Positions 33,275 to 43,378 are shown, counted from the stretch's first letter. The stretch: 64,000 nucleotides of DNA from Bacillota bacterium (GCA_030527285.1 JAUNBC010000005.1:1-64000); one strand, 5' to 3'. A program made the numbers and translations. Notes: generated by a model from the letters alone, not told the origin.

Positions 33275-35287
33275 TCATTGGCTCAGTATCTGCCGGTAAT
33301 AATCGCGCTCCAATATCTTGGCCGAATAATAGAACTTGCTGTTGACGATCTGATTGACGGCCTCCACATACTGCTCGTCCGCCTCGCCGCTGAACTCGCC
33401 GCTGACCGCGTTATAGCGGCCGTAAGCGCTGATCCAGCTGCGGTCGTTAAAGATCACCAGCGGCTCGGACTCGGAGAAGATATCGCGCCCCATCAGCAGC
33501 CGTGAATCATAGGGCAAGCCGAACAGATTGGACAAGGTGGGCAGCAAGTCCAGCGAGCAGGCCGGCGCGCTGATCTGCTGATGCCGAAGTCCTGGCTTCC
33601 AGATCACCAGCGTGTTCTCATACAGCTCAAAGCTGCGCTCCACCGTATGACCGGCCAATTCATTGAGCGCTTCCGTACTGAGGCCGTACGGATAATGGTC
33701 GGCGGTGAGCGCGATCACCGTATTCTCCAGCTGACCGGCGGCCTCCAGCCGCTCCAGCAGCAGCTTCATCGCATACTCCAATTCGAGATTGCAGGCGATA
33801 TAGGCCTTGACCTCCTCGGAATACGGCAGCTCCGCCACCTCGTCGCGATGGCGCGCCGCCATATTATTGCCGCCGAAATTATAGCGCAAGTGGCCTGATA
33901 CGGTCAGATAATAGACGTGAAAATTTTCCAGCGCGCTGAAATTTCCGACCGTCGCCTCGATCATCTCCAGATCGCTTTCCGGCCAGGCGGCGGTGATATT
34001 CAGGCCATTGCCCACGCCGGTGTAGTCATAACCCATATTCGGATAACTGAGATGCCGGTCATAATACGTATAGCTGTGATTATGATAGGCCTGCGGCTGC
34101 GCATAGCCCAGCGCCGCGAATTGATTGCCCAGCGCGAAAGGCATATAATTCTCCGCTGAGGCAGAGTAGCTCCAAACGCCGCTTTTGGGCAGCAGGCCGG
34201 TGGTAGCCACGTATTCGCCGTCCGAGGTAGATACGTTCCAGATCGGCGTATAGAAATTGCTGAATTCAAAGCCCTCCGTCGCCAGCTTGCTCATCGTCGG
34301 GAACATACCCGTATCTAACAGCAGTTTCGACCAGCCCTCGGCGGTCACCAGGATCAGATTGCAGCCGGCGAACATACCGGTATATTCATTTTGCAGCGTC
34401 GGTTGCTGCGCGGCGAAATACAAATGCATATCGCGCAGCTCCTCGTCCTGCTCCGCCTCCGCCAAGGCCGCAAAGTCGATATCCAGCGCATTGGGCTGCC
34501 AATTGGGCGCCGCCGGCTCCGCCGGCGCGGCTTCCTCGGCGCTGGCCTCGGCGATGCTGACAGCCGACGGAGGATCCTTGGGCGAAAAGCCGAAAACGGC
34601 GCGCTCTATCTCCAGCCGCGTCGCCGTCAGCACGCCTAACTCCTGCTGATTGAGCACCGGATTATTGTCGTTAAAATACAGGGTATAGGCGCTATGCGGC
34701 CCCTTATCGGAGAGATTGAGCGATAGCGTCGCAAGGACAAAGACCAGCGCCGCCAGCGCCAGATTGGCTAATTGCAGCGGCCAGCGGTTATGCGGGCAAT
34801 TCTTTTTCAGCGCCGCGAGCAACAGCGCCGTCAGCGCGAGGAAAGACAACAGCTGCCAGCCCTTGTCCCAGATCACCGGGAAGGTCTCCTCATAAAACTC
34901 CATCGCCATACCGGCCTTGGTCAGAGAAAAGACCATCATCGGCGTTTTGAAGATGCCGTAATATACCAGCTGCATACCGAAGAGGATGAACGTCGCCGCC
35001 GCCAGCGCCAGCAGCAGCCAATAATTGCCGCGCTCGCCGAACAGCCCGCAGATGGCGTTCAGCAGCAGCGCATAAGCAAGCGAGAACAGCGACAAATGCA
35101 GCAGCGTCAGCCAGCCGGTATGGCCGTAGACGTACAGATGCAGCAGCGTCTCCATGACAAAAATATACAAAAACAGCAGCAACGGCCGCTGCCACGATAA
35201 TTGCCTGCGTTCTTTGTCCATTTTTGCCGCGCCGATATCCGTCACCGGCATACTGCGCGCCGCCGTATGTTGATGCTGCGTGTTCAT
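33275..35287 (-). CDS. LtaS-like membrane sulfatase (phosphoglycerol transferase family)
   Basis: A 670-residue protein. Four to five N-terminal transmembrane helices are followed by an extracytoplasmic linker and a sulfatase-fold domain (NLILVTAEGWSKLLLDTGMFPTMSKLA, TSDGEYVATTGLLP, VIALTADHYPYG). This layout is that of lipoteichoic acid synthases and related phosphoglycerol/phosphoethanolamine transferases. The metal site (DHYPYG) and the nucleophile region TSDGEY are present. The exact product, lipoteichoic acid or another decoration, cannot be told. The ATG follows GGGGCAGGG. Confidence 0.85.
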   Translation of the reverse strand: MNTQHQHTAARSMPVTDIGAAKMDKERRQLSWQRPLLLFLYIFVMETLLHLYVYGHTGWLTLLHLSLFSLAYALLLNAICGLFGERGNYWLLLALAAATFILFGMQLVYYGIFKTPMMVFSLTKAGMAMEFYEETFPVIWDKGWQLLSFLALTALLLAALKKNCPHNRWPLQLANLALAALVFVLATLSLNLSDKGPHSAYTLYFNDNNPVLNQQELGVLTATRLEIERAVFGFSPKDPPSAVSIAEASAEEAAPAEPAAPNWQPNALDIDFAALAEAEQDEELRDMHLYFAAQQPTLQNEYTGMFAGCNLILVTAEGWSKLLLDTGMFPTMSKLATEGFEFSNFYTPIWNVSTSDGEYVATTGLLPKSGVWSYSASAENYMPFALGNQFAALGYAQPQAYHNHSYTYYDRHLSYPNMGYDYTGVGNGLNITAAWPESDLEMIEATVGNFSALENFHVYYLTVSGHLRYNFGGNNMAARHRDEVAELPYSEEVKAYIACNLELEYAMKLLLERLEAAGQLENTVIALTADHYPYGLSTEALNELAGHTVERSFELYENTLVIWKPGLRHQQISAPACSLDLLPTLSNLFGLPYDSRLLMGRDIFSESEPLVIFNDRSWISAYGRYNAVSGEFSGEADEQYVEAVNQIVNSKFYYSAKILERDYYRQILSQ

Positions 35288-35307
35288 TACCCTGCCCCTG
35301 TCAACCT

Positions 35308-36171
35308 TTATCCGTCGATGATTATACCCGCATCCACGGTCTCAACCTGCCAATTCGCGACGCCCAGCCGCGTCAGTTGCCGCGCCGCCGCCTGCCGCCG
35401 CTCCTGCTCGGCAAACAGCGCCCACACGCCGCTGCCGCTGCCGCTCATCAGCGCCGCCTGCGCGCCCATGGCGATCAGCCGGCGCTTCAGCTCGCCCACC
35501 GCCGGAGCCAGGACAAAGGCCGCCGTCTCCAGCGCATTGTAGGCGTTTGCGGCGATGGCCGCAATATCGCCCGCCGCCACAGCCGCGCATAGCGCAGCGC
35601 CGTCATAGCCGGCATAGTGGCTATCGCAGCGGTTAGCGGCATAGACCTGCGCCGTGCTCAGGGCGACCGCCGGCGCCGCCAGCAGCAGTTGCCAGCGCCG
35701 GCCCGGCAGCGGGGTCAGACGCTCGCCCACGCCCTCGGCCAAACACAGGCCGCCGCGCAGGAAAAAAGGCAGATCCGTGCCGATACGCAGCGCCAGCGCC
35801 GCCAATTCATCATCGCTGACCTGCGGCGCGAACAGCCGTCTTGCGCCCAACAGCAGCGCCGCCGCATCCGCCGAACCTCCGCCCAGACCCGCGCCCGCCG
35901 GGATGTTCTTTTTGATCTCGATCGCCGCATAACCGTCAATGCCAAAACTGTCACGAAAGAGCCGCCACGCCTTGAGCGCCAGGTTCTCGCCCGCCAATTC
36001 AACGTTGCAAACGCAGCTATCGGCGCTGGAAACGCTGACGGTAACGGTATCATAAAGACCAACGGCCTGCATCGGCGTGCTCAGCAAATGATAGCCGTCC
36101 GCGCGGCGGCCGAGTATATCCAGCGACCAGTTGATCTTGGCCGGCGCTATCAGCCGTAAGCGCTTATTCAT
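35308..36171 (-). CDS. ispE: 4-diphosphocytidyl-2-C-methyl-D-erythritol kinase
   Basis: A 287-residue GHMP kinase of the MEP isoprenoid pathway. The N-terminal PAKINWSLDILGRRADGYHLL block, the glycine-rich ATP loop PAGAGLGGGSADAAA and the C-terminal MSGSGSGVWALF are all present. Its start overlaps the nadE stop by 8 bp. It marks the organism as using the MEP rather than the mevalonate route. Confidence 0.96.
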   Translation of the reverse strand: MNKRLRLIAPAKINWSLDILGRRADGYHLLSTPMQAVGLYDTVTVSVSSADSCVCNVELAGENLALKAWRLFRDSFGIDGYAAIEIKKNIPAGAGLGGGSADAAALLLGARRLFAPQVSDDELAALALRIGTDLPFFLRGGLCLAEGVGERLTPLPGRRWQLLLAAPAVALSTAQVYAANRCDSHYAGYDGAALCAAVAAGDIAAIAANAYNALETAAFVLAPAVGELKRRLIAMGAQAALMSGSGSGVWALFAEQERRQAAARQLTRLGVANWQVETVDAGIIIDG

Positions 36172-37897
36172 GCGCGTCCGCCAGTAATTGCTGTTTCAAA
36201 CGCTGATACTGCGCAGGCCAAAACAGCGTGCCCTGCACCTCATGCCTGGCCTCGCCGAAAGGCCGCGAGCTGACCGCGAGCAGCGGCGGCGCTTGCTGCC
36301 TTTTCGCCACAGCCAATCCCCGATACTGCTTCCACCAATATTCGAGATCGGCGATAAAAGCCGCCGCACCGGCAAAGCTGTCCTTGAGCAGCCGCGCGTC
36401 GCAGCCGATATTCTCCGCCAGCACCCCGTCCGCATAGTCGCGCAGCGTTTCCAGCGGGCCGCGCCCCTTCTCCACCCATGAGGCCAGCAAATAGTCGTGA
36501 TAATCGTAGATCAACGGGTCGCCCAGTCCCTTGTCCACGTCCTGCTCCGGCGACAGCTCAGCCGAGGGGCGGATGGCGGCGATCTCCGCCAGCGGAGCGT
36601 TGGGGAATAGCCGCTGATAATAGCCGCACAGCGCATATACCTGACGCTTCCACAGGTCGGCCTGCGCCGCCAGCGCGCCGGCCAGATCGCCGTAGAAAGT
36701 AGCGTAACCGACCGAAAGCTCGGTCTTGTTGCCGTTACAGGTGAAAATACCGCCCAGCGCGGCCGCGGCGGCGCTCAGGATACGCGCCCGCTCTCTGGCC
36801 TGCATATTCTCATAGGCCGCCGCCGAAAAGCTCCATGCCGTCTCGCCGCGCTGAGGCCAATGCTGCGGATGCGCGGCGGCGGTAGCGGTGAATTGCGCCA
36901 AGCCGTCCTCTATCGGTATGCAGGCAAAGCCGCAGCCCAAGCCCTCGGCCATGCGCTGCGCCAGCTTCTGCGTGCGTTCGCTGTTAAAGCGGCTCGGCAT
37001 ACTGATCAGCAGCAGATTATCCGCGCCCAGCGCCCGCGTATACAGGCAAGCGGCCAGCGCCGAGTCGATGCCGCCGGATATGCCGATCACCGCCTTGGCG
37101 GTTTGTATATCGCGGCAAAAGCTGCGCAAGCCGTATTCCAGCGCCTGCGCCAGCAGTATCAGCGGTTCCAAGCGCGGCGCCAGCTCCCCGCCGTCGCGCC
37201 GCCAGAGGAACATCCCCTCCTGCAATTGCGGGGCGCGCGCGATCTCCGCGCCGTCAACGCCAAGGAAATAGCTGCCGCCGCAGAAGATATAATTGCTCTT
37301 GCCGGTAGCCTGCAGCGCGCAGCCGTTGAGCGAGATGAATTGCCGCCCTTCGACATAGGGCTGCGGCTCGTCCTTATCCACAGTTAGCGGCCGCATCGAG
37401 GCGTTGACCAGCAGATCGACGTCCTCGGCCAAATAGGGCAATTTACGGCCGCGCCAATCGCCGAGCAGGAAGCCGACGCGATACAGCTTGCCGTCTATCA
37501 GCAGATTATAGCTTTGCGCCTCGCCGCCCGCGCTGAAATACTTGTAGCCGTCGGCGACAAACGGCGCGCCCAGCGGCGCCTCCAGACGCCCCAGCTCGCC
37601 GTCCGCCGCCAGATACAGCGAATTGACGACGGCGTGGCCGCGGCAGGCGGCGTTGCCGAACACCACCGTGACGCCGGCGGAAGCGGCGGCGATCTGCGCC
37701 GCGCAGTCCGCGCATTCCTCGAGGAAGGCGGCGCTTTGCCAGCTATCGCCGATCAGCAGCCCGGGTATTGCCAGCTCGGGGAACAATATCAGCTCCGCGC
37801 CCTGCTGTTTGGCGCGCGCGATATACTTAAGCATTTTGTCGGTATTGTGCCGTGGTTGGGCGGCGCGTATTTCGATCTGCGCAATCGCGATAGTCAT
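36164..37897 (-). CDS. nadE: NAD+ synthase with degenerate N-terminal amidase domain
   Basis: A 577-residue protein in the two-domain layout of glutamine-dependent NAD+ synthases. The C-terminal synthetase is intact: the PP-loop SGGIDSALAA is near 274-283 and KTELSVGYATFYGD follows. The N-terminal nitrilase-fold domain keeps the first catalytic Glu (E41 in FPELAIPG). Where the catalytic Cys should be, in a context like ICED, it reads LLGDW (G146), and the region that normally supplies Lys reads RLEAPLG. The amidase half is therefore probably inactive, and free ammonia would be the nitrogen source. GAGG lies 7 nt before the ATG, 2 bp after the patatin stop. Confidence 0.9.
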   Translation of the reverse strand: MTIAIAQIEIRAAQPRHNTDKMLKYIARAKQQGAELILFPELAIPGLLIGDSWQSAAFLEECADCAAQIAAASAGVTVVFGNAACRGHAVVNSLYLAADGELGRLEAPLGAPFVADGYKYFSAGGEAQSYNLLIDGKLYRVGFLLGDWRGRKLPYLAEDVDLLVNASMRPLTVDKDEPQPYVEGRQFISLNGCALQATGKSNYIFCGGSYFLGVDGAEIARAPQLQEGMFLWRRDGGELAPRLEPLILLAQALEYGLRSFCRDIQTAKAVIGISGGIDSALAACLYTRALGADNLLLISMPSRFNSERTQKLAQRMAEGLGCGFACIPIEDGLAQFTATAAAHPQHWPQRGETAWSFSAAAYENMQARERARILSAAAAALGGIFTCNGNKTELSVGYATFYGDLAGALAAQADLWKRQVYALCGYYQRLFPNAPLAEIAAIRPSAELSPEQDVDKGLGDPLIYDYHDYLLASWVEKGRGPLETLRDYADGVLAENIGCDARLLKDSFAGAAAFIADLEYWWKQYRGLAVAKRQQAPPLLAVSSRPFGEARHEVQGTLFWPAQYQRLKQQLLADAHE

Positions 37898-37898
37898 T

Positions 37899-38720
37899 TT
37901 ACGGCCTCGTCAGCTCCAATATTTCGTCTATATGCGCCCGCGCTTCCTGTTCTCCCAGCTCAAAACAAGCGTCCATCACTTTGGTATCGAGGAAATCCAT
38001 ATGATGCGGTATCGGCTTGAGTATCAGATCAGCGTCGATGACCTGCGCGCTGCTGGTAGCGATGTCCAGCGAGCGGTTGATGATCTCCACCATATTGCGC
38101 GGCAGCGAGCTGCCCGGCGCGAACAGGCTGATCGCCAGCACCACGTCAGCGCCCATATCGCGCACCACGCCGCCGGGACAGTTATCGAGGATATAGCCGT
38201 CTACCAGCATCTTATCCTCCAACATCACCGGCGTGAACACCCCCGGTACCGCCGAACTGGCGCGCACCGCCAAGGCGGTATCGCCATGGTCGAGTATCAC
38301 CTTCTGCCGCGAGACCAGATCCACGGTCACAATACGCAGCGGCAGGCGCATATTCTCGATCAGGCAGCCCTTGCAGGCGCTGCGTATAAGGTCGGTATAA
38401 GCGTCGGCGGGTATCAGACCCTTGCGGCTGGGGCGCACCTTGATCACCGATTCGACGTCCATATCGGTGAACAGCTTGAGCATTTCGCGCCAATCCATGC
38501 CGTAAGCGTACAGCGCCGCCACCGCCGCGCCGATCGAGGTGCCGGCCACCATGTCTATCGGTACCTGATATTCCTCCAGCACCTTGAGCACGCCCAAATG
38601 CGCCGGCCCTTTCAAACCGCCGCCGCCGAAAGCTACGCCGATCTTCTTACGCGGCGGCTGCTGCGGCGGCTGGGGCACGGCGATTTCTTTCTTTGCGGAA
38701 AAGCGTTCAAATATACCCAT
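37899..38720 (-). CDS. Patatin-like phospholipase
   Basis: A 273-residue protein of the RssA/YlbK type. The oxyanion hole is GGGGLKGPAHLG, the nucleophile serine is in GTSIG, and the partner Asp is in VDGYILDN (DG motif). The short form with no transmembrane segment suggests a cytoplasmic or membrane-associated lipid hydrolase. The natural lipid is unknown. AGGTGAGC precedes the ATG. It lies 23 bp after dapL and 1 bp before nadE in a leftward series. Confidence 0.9.
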   Translation of the reverse strand: MGIFERFSAKKEIAVPQPPQQPPRKKIGVAFGGGGLKGPAHLGVLKVLEEYQVPIDMVAGTSIGAAVAALYAYGMDWREMLKLFTDMDVESVIKVRPSRKGLIPADAYTDLIRSACKGCLIENMRLPLRIVTVDLVSRQKVILDHGDTALAVRASSAVPGVFTPVMLEDKMLVDGYILDNCPGGVVRDMGADVVLAISLFAPGSSLPRNMVEIINRSLDIATSSAQVIDADLILKPIPHHMDFLDTKVMDACFELGEQEARAHIDEILELTRP

Positions 38721-38743
38721 CTGCTCACCTTCAATGCTTTTGA

Positions 38744-39919
38744 TTAGAATTCGACCTTGCCCAGCGCCTGCTTGATGCGCTGCATCGCCTCCGCCATGCG
38801 CCGTTCCTCCACGGTCAGCGTAGCGCGGAAATAGCCCTCGCCTTCCGCGCCGTAGCCATTGCCCGGCGTAACGATCACCCCTGCCTTATCCAGCAGGAAT
38901 TCGGCGAACGAGGCCGAGCTGAAGCCGCGCGGTACCGGCGCCCATACATAGAAGGTAGCGCGCGGATACTCAAGCTGCCAGCCCATATCGCGCAGGCCGC
39001 CGACCAGGATATCGCGGCGCGCCGCATACTTGGCGCGCGATGCGGCGACTATCGGCTCGGGCTGCTCTAAACCGGCGATCGCGGCGTATTGTACCGCCTG
39101 AAACGCTCCGGAATCAACGTTGGACTTGTATTTTGCCAGCGTCTGCACGGCCACAGGATTGCCGACGGCGAAACCGATACGCCAGCCGGTCATATTGAAG
39201 GGCTTGGAGCAGGAGCCGAATTCGATGGCGACATCCTTGGCTCCCTCGATCTGCATGACGCTCGGCGCTATATAGCCGTCATAGGTCATTTCCGAATAAG
39301 CGCTGTCGAAGCACAGCAGTATATCATGCGCGCGGGCAAAATCGACCGCCTTCCGCAAAAAGGCCAGATCGCAGACCGCGCCGGTAGGATTGTTGGGATA
39401 ATTGAGCCATAGCAGCTTGGCTTTATCGGCTACCGCGGCGGGGATAGCTTCCAGATCGGGCAAGAAGCCGTTTGCCGCCTTGAGCGGCAGATAATAGCAT
39501 TCGCCGCCGGCCAGCCGCGTCGCCGTCGCATACACCGGATAAGCGGGGTCGGGGACCAGCACCAGATCGCCGCTATCGACAAAACAATAGTGGATATTGG
39601 CGATGCCCTCCTTGGAGCCGATCAGCGTGCAGATCTCGCTTTTGGCGTTGATCTCGGCGCCGAAACGCCGCTGATAAAAGCGCGCCACCGCCTCGCGGAA
39701 GGCCGGCATGCCCTGCGAGGACGGATACTGATGATTATGCGCGTCATAGGCGGTGCGCGCCAGCTCGTCGATGATACTGGCCGGCGTGGGCAGATCGGGA
39801 TCGCCGATACCGAGGCTGATGATATCGACTCCGGCCGCCTTGGCCTCGTCGATCTTCCTTTCGATATCGGCAAACAGATACGGGGCTATCGTGGACATTC
39901 TCTTGGCAACTTCTACCAT
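38744..39919 (-). CDS. dapL: LL-diaminopimelate aminotransferase
   Basis: A 391-residue class I/II PLP aminotransferase. The PLP-lysine region is [15 protein letters not shown], and the conserved [11 protein letters not shown] and the C-terminal [10 protein letters not shown] are visible. Placement directly after dapF supports DapL, which converts tetrahydrodipicolinate to LL-DAP in one step, over a generic aminotransferase. GGAGG precedes the ATG. It supplies lysine and cell-wall precursor. Confidence 0.93.
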   Translation of the reverse strand: MVEVAKRMSTIAPYLFADIERKIDEAKAAGVDIISLGIGDPDLPTPASIIDELARTAYDAHNHQYPSSQGMPAFREAVARFYQRRFGAEINAKSEICTLIGSKEGIANIHYCFVDSGDLVLVPDPAYPVYATATRLAGGECYYLPLKAANGFLPDLEAIPAAVADKAKLLWLNYPNNPTGAVCDLAFLRKAVDFARAHDILLCFDSAYSEMTYDGYIAPSVMQIEGAKDVAIEFGSCSKPFNMTGWRIGFAVGNPVAVQTLAKYKSNVDSGAFQAVQYAAIAGLEQPEPIVAASRAKYAARRDILVGGLRDMGWQLEYPRATFYVWAPVPRGFSSASFAEFLLDKAGVIVTPGNGYGAEGEGYFRATLTVEERRMAEAMQRIKQALGKVEF

Positions 39920-39940
39920 ATTACCTCCTGTTGGTCGTTA

Positions 39941-40771
39941 TTACAGTAAATATTCTCCCTCCGCGACCAAAGCCGCGGGGCCGGTCATATAGATATGGCC
40001 GTTATCCGCCCATTCAATGGACAGGGAGCCGTAACGCAGCAGCACCTCGACCTTATTCTTGGTATAGCCGTTGAGTATCGCAGCCACGGTGGCGGCGCAA
40101 GCGCCGCTGCCGCAGGCCAGAGTCTCGCCGCAGCCGCGCTCCCAAACGCGCATTTTCAGCGTCTGATCATCGACCAGCTCGATGAATTCGACGTTGGTCT
40201 TGGCCGGGAAAGAAGAATGCGTCTCTATCTGCGGGCCGATCTTCTCTACCGGGAAATGCTCCACGTCCTCAACGAAGGTCACGCAATGCGGATTGCCCAT
40301 CGACACCAGCGTCACGTCATAAACGCGCGCATAGACCAGAAGCGGCGCGCCGACCACACGCGAGCCGGTAAAGCTGGCCGGTATCTGCTCCGGCAGCAGC
40401 CTCGGCGCACCCATATCGACGCGGATAACGCTGTGCTCCATGTCGATGATGCTCGGCTGCACCAGACCGGCCAGCGTCTCGAACACGAATTCGTCGCTGT
40501 CAACTATGCCCTCGCGGCGGGCAAAGACAGCGGCGCAGCGCAAACCGTTGCCGCACATTTCCGCCTGCGAGCCATCGTCATTATAGATGCTGAATTTGGC
40601 GGCGGCTACGCCGTCCGCCGGCGAGAGGATGATCAGGCCATCCGCGCCGACGCCCAATTGCCGGTGACAGATCTCGGTGGCAAAACCGCCAAGATCCTCC
40701 GGCAGTTTTTCCTTAAAGCCGTTGACCACCACAAAATCATTGCCCAGGCCGTGCATTTTTGCAAATCGCAT
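39941..40771 (-). CDS. dapF: Diaminopimelate epimerase
   Basis: A 276-residue epimerase starting MRFAKMHGLGNDF, the family N-terminus; the ATG two codons earlier overlaps the SD. The two catalytic cysteines are in MCGNGLRCAA and ACGSGACAA. It converts LL-DAP to meso-DAP for peptidoglycan. It lies 21 bp before dapL and 19 bp after glnA on the same strand. Confidence 0.96.
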   Translation of the reverse strand: MRFAKMHGLGNDFVVVNGFKEKLPEDLGGFATEICHRQLGVGADGLIILSPADGVAAAKFSIYNDDGSQAEMCGNGLRCAAVFARREGIVDSDEFVFETLAGLVQPSIIDMEHSVIRVDMGAPRLLPEQIPASFTGSRVVGAPLLVYARVYDVTLVSMGNPHCVTFVEDVEHFPVEKIGPQIETHSSFPAKTNVEFIELVDDQTLKMRVWERGCGETLACGSGACAATVAAILNGYTKNKVEVLLRYGSLSIEWADNGHIYMTGPAALVAEGEYLL

Positions 40772-40790
40772 GGTCATACCTCGCTTTCGT

Positions 40791-42113
40791 TTAGAATTTG
40801 CTCAGATAATGCGCCAGTTCCCAATCTGTTACCTGAATACGATAGTCTTCCCATTCGGCGCGTTTGGCCTCGGTGAAGCGGTACAGCACATGCTGCCCCA
40901 GAGTCTCGCAGATCAGCTGATCGCGGTTCAGCTCGCTGACCGCCTCATGTAAACTGCCGGGCAGCAGCTTGAGATCAAAACGCAGCCGCTCCTCGTCGCT
41001 CATATGGAAAATATTCATCTCCACCGGCTCCGGCGGCTCGATCTTGTTCTCGATACCGTCCAACCCGGCGGCGATCGTTACCGCAAAGGCCAGATACGGA
41101 TTGCAGGCCGGATCGGGAGAACGCAGCTCCACGCGCGCGGACTCGCCGCGCTTTGCCGGCACGCGCACCAGCGGCGAACGGTTCTTGCTCGCCCAAGCGA
41201 CGTACACCGGCGCTTCGTAGCCGGATACCAGACGCTTGTAGGAATTGACGGTAGGATTGGTGATGGCGGTAAAGGCGCGCGCATGGCGCAGCAGCCCGCC
41301 CAAATAGTAGTAAGCGTCCTGCGACAGACCGCGTTCGCCGTTGGGGTCATTAAAGGCGTTGCTACCGTTTTTGAACAGCGATTGATTGACGTGCATACCG
41401 GAGCCGGCAATGCCGAACACCGGCTTGGGCATAAAGGTAGCATGCAGGCCGTGGCGCTGCGCGACCTTGCGCACGATATACTTGAAGGTCTGCACGTTAT
41501 CGGCGGTATGCAGCGCGTCGGCATATTTGAAGTCGATCTCGTGCTGGCCGGGCGCACATTCATGATGCGAGGCCTCGACCTCAAAGCCGATCTGCTCCAG
41601 ATCCAGCACCATCTCGCGCCGCGCCGACTCGCCGAGGTCTACCGGAGCGAGGTCGAAATAGGCGGCCTTGTCATGCGTCTCCAGCGTCGGCGCGCCGTTT
41701 GCGTCGGTGTGGAAGAGGAAAAACTCCGCCTCCGGCCCCATGTTCACCGTATAGCCCATTTTCGCCGCCTTATTCAGCACGCGCTTCAGCACATAACGCG
41801 GATCGCCGGTAAAGGGCGTGCCGTCATCGCAATAAACGTCGCAGATCAGCCGCGCGGTAGCGTCGTCGCCGTCCGACCAGGGTATCATGCACCAGCTGTC
41901 CGGATCGGGGCGTAAATACATATCGCTTTCCTCGATACGCACAAAGCCGTCGATCGAGGAGCCGTCAAACATCAATTCATTGTCCAAGGCCTTTTCCAAC
42001 TGGCTGGTGGTGATCGAAACATTTTTCATCACACCGAAAATATCGGTGAATTGCAGGCGGATAAAGCGCACGCCGTTTTTTTCCGCTGCGGCGATTATTT
42101 GTTCTTTATTCAT
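40791..42113 (-). CDS. glnA: Glutamine synthetase, type I
   Basis: A 440-residue GSI-alpha enzyme, the short Firmicutes form, made of a beta-grasp N-terminal domain and the catalytic domain. Visible motifs are MFDGSSIDGF, GPEAEFFLF, HHECAPGQHEIDF and the ATP/glutamate region NRSPLVRVP. No adenylylation segment of the beta type is present, which fits feedback control as in Bacillus. AAGGAGG precedes the ATG. It lies between an ornithine cyclodeaminase homologue and the dap genes, grouping nitrogen assimilation with amino-acid synthesis. Confidence 0.97.
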   Translation of the reverse strand: MNKEQIIAAAEKNGVRFIRLQFTDIFGVMKNVSITTSQLEKALDNELMFDGSSIDGFVRIEESDMYLRPDPDSWCMIPWSDGDDATARLICDVYCDDGTPFTGDPRYVLKRVLNKAAKMGYTVNMGPEAEFFLFHTDANGAPTLETHDKAAYFDLAPVDLGESARREMVLDLEQIGFEVEASHHECAPGQHEIDFKYADALHTADNVQTFKYIVRKVAQRHGLHATFMPKPVFGIAGSGMHVNQSLFKNGSNAFNDPNGERGLSQDAYYYLGGLLRHARAFTAITNPTVNSYKRLVSGYEAPVYVAWASKNRSPLVRVPAKRGESARVELRSPDPACNPYLAFAVTIAAGLDGIENKIEPPEPVEMNIFHMSDEERLRFDLKLLPGSLHEAVSELNRDQLICETLGQHVLYRFTEAKRAEWEDYRIQVTDWELAHYLSKF

Positions 42114-42144
42114 TTTTCCTCCTTGGCGCCGGAGCTGCCGGCGC

Positions 42145-43110
42145 TTATATGTCTATATTCAGGCCTAAGCCCCGTTCTTTGACTTTCGCATAAATGCGGT
42201 CGGCGGCGATCAGATCGAACAGGCCGATACCGACCGTCTTGAATACTGTCTGCCGCTGTCGAAACTCAGCCGCAACGCCCTGCTTGACGATATTGCAAAA
42301 CGGCTGATAGCGTTCTGCCTTCATCCAGCCCTCGGCCAGCGGTATCGCCAGATCGCCGCTTTCGGCGGCGGCGTACGTCGTATCCAGCCAGATGCCCTCC
42401 GCATTAGCCAGCGCCGTCTTGGGCAGCTCGCGCGTATGCGGCTGATAGGAGCCGACGGCAATGATATGCTTGCCGGCAAACAGCGCCGCGTCGTCGCCAA
42501 ACAGCGGCTCCTTGGCGGTGGAGCAGGCGACGATCACGTCGGCAGCCGCAGCGGCCTGATCGGGACCGCCGGCGATATGTACGCGGATATCGGGGCGTTT
42601 GGCGTTAAGGCGCGCCGCATAGGCAGCCAACGCCGCCTCCGCCGCGTCATAGACGTAGATATCGCTGATCGGCCTGACCGCGCAAACAGCCAGCGCCTGA
42701 AACAAGCCCTGCGTGCCCGCGCCCACTACCGCCAAGCTATGCGCGTCGTCGCGCGCCAGCAGCTTGGCCGAGAGGCCGCCCAAGGCGCCGGTGCGTATCG
42801 CCGTGACATAGGTACCGTTGAACAGAGCCAGCGGCTCGCCGCTTTTCATATCGTTGAGCAGCAGCGTCGCCATGGTGGCCGGCAGGCCGTATTGCCGGTT
42901 ATGCGGATAGACGCTGACCAGCTTGGTAGAAAAGGCGGCGGCGGAAAAACAGGGCATCAAGAGAAAAACATCGTCGCCATGCGGATATTGCAGACGATCC
43001 GGCTGCTCGAAATCACCGGCGTACTGAATGAGAAAAGCCTGTTCCATCGCATCAATAACTTCCTCGATGCTGATATTGGCGTCCATGGTTTTTTCATCAA
43101 TGATATACAT
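42145..43110 (-). CDS. Ornithine cyclodeaminase / mu-crystallin family protein
   Basis: A 321-residue NAD(P)-binding protein. The Rossmann loop is VVGAGTQGLFQALA, and the preceding TGALGGLSAKLLA block is typical. Family members are ornithine cyclodeaminases, alanine dehydrogenases (archaeal type), ketimine reductases and opine-type enzymes; the exact substrate cannot be read off. It opens the leftward run that continues with glnA and the dap genes, suggesting amino-acid metabolism. GGGGG lies 8 nt before the ATG. Confidence 0.85.
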   Translation of the reverse strand: MYIIDEKTMDANISIEEVIDAMEQAFLIQYAGDFEQPDRLQYPHGDDVFLLMPCFSAAAFSTKLVSVYPHNRQYGLPATMATLLLNDMKSGEPLALFNGTYVTAIRTGALGGLSAKLLARDDAHSLAVVGAGTQGLFQALAVCAVRPISDIYVYDAAEAALAAYAARLNAKRPDIRVHIAGGPDQAAAAADVIVACSTAKEPLFGDDAALFAGKHIIAVGSYQPHTRELPKTALANAEGIWLDTTYAAAESGDLAIPLAEGWMKAERYQPFCNIVKQGVAAEFRQRQTVFKTVGIGLFDLIAADRIYAKVKERGLGLNIDI

Positions 43111-43349
43111 AGGCTACCCCCTTAATACCTCAGGCGCGTTGGACTCGACCCGGCGCGGTGTTGACGCCAAATCAACGGCGGCGCCGCGGCATCGTCGCTG
43201 CGCGCAGGTCAACTCCAATACTTTATTTTACCATTCAACCGCCGATTTTACAATATCCGGCAGAGTAAAAACACAACTTTTTTGCCATAGTCATAGCGTC
43301 TTTACAATTATTGCACAACCGCTATGCCGTTTCCTGCCAAAAATGCTTG
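43111..43349. other. Intergenic stretch without a gene
   Basis: GC-rich start and AT-richer end; no coding sequence, and no strong hairpin with a T-run. It must contain the promoter of the leftward glnA/dap run, but I cannot place it with confidence. Confidence 0.4.
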
Positions 43350-43378
43350 TTGACAAATAAATCTATCCGATGGATAAT
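43350..43378 (+). promoter_or_regulatory. Promoter of mntP
   Basis: Perfect TTGACA, 17 bp, GATAAT, about 35 nt before the mntP start. Confidence 0.7.
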
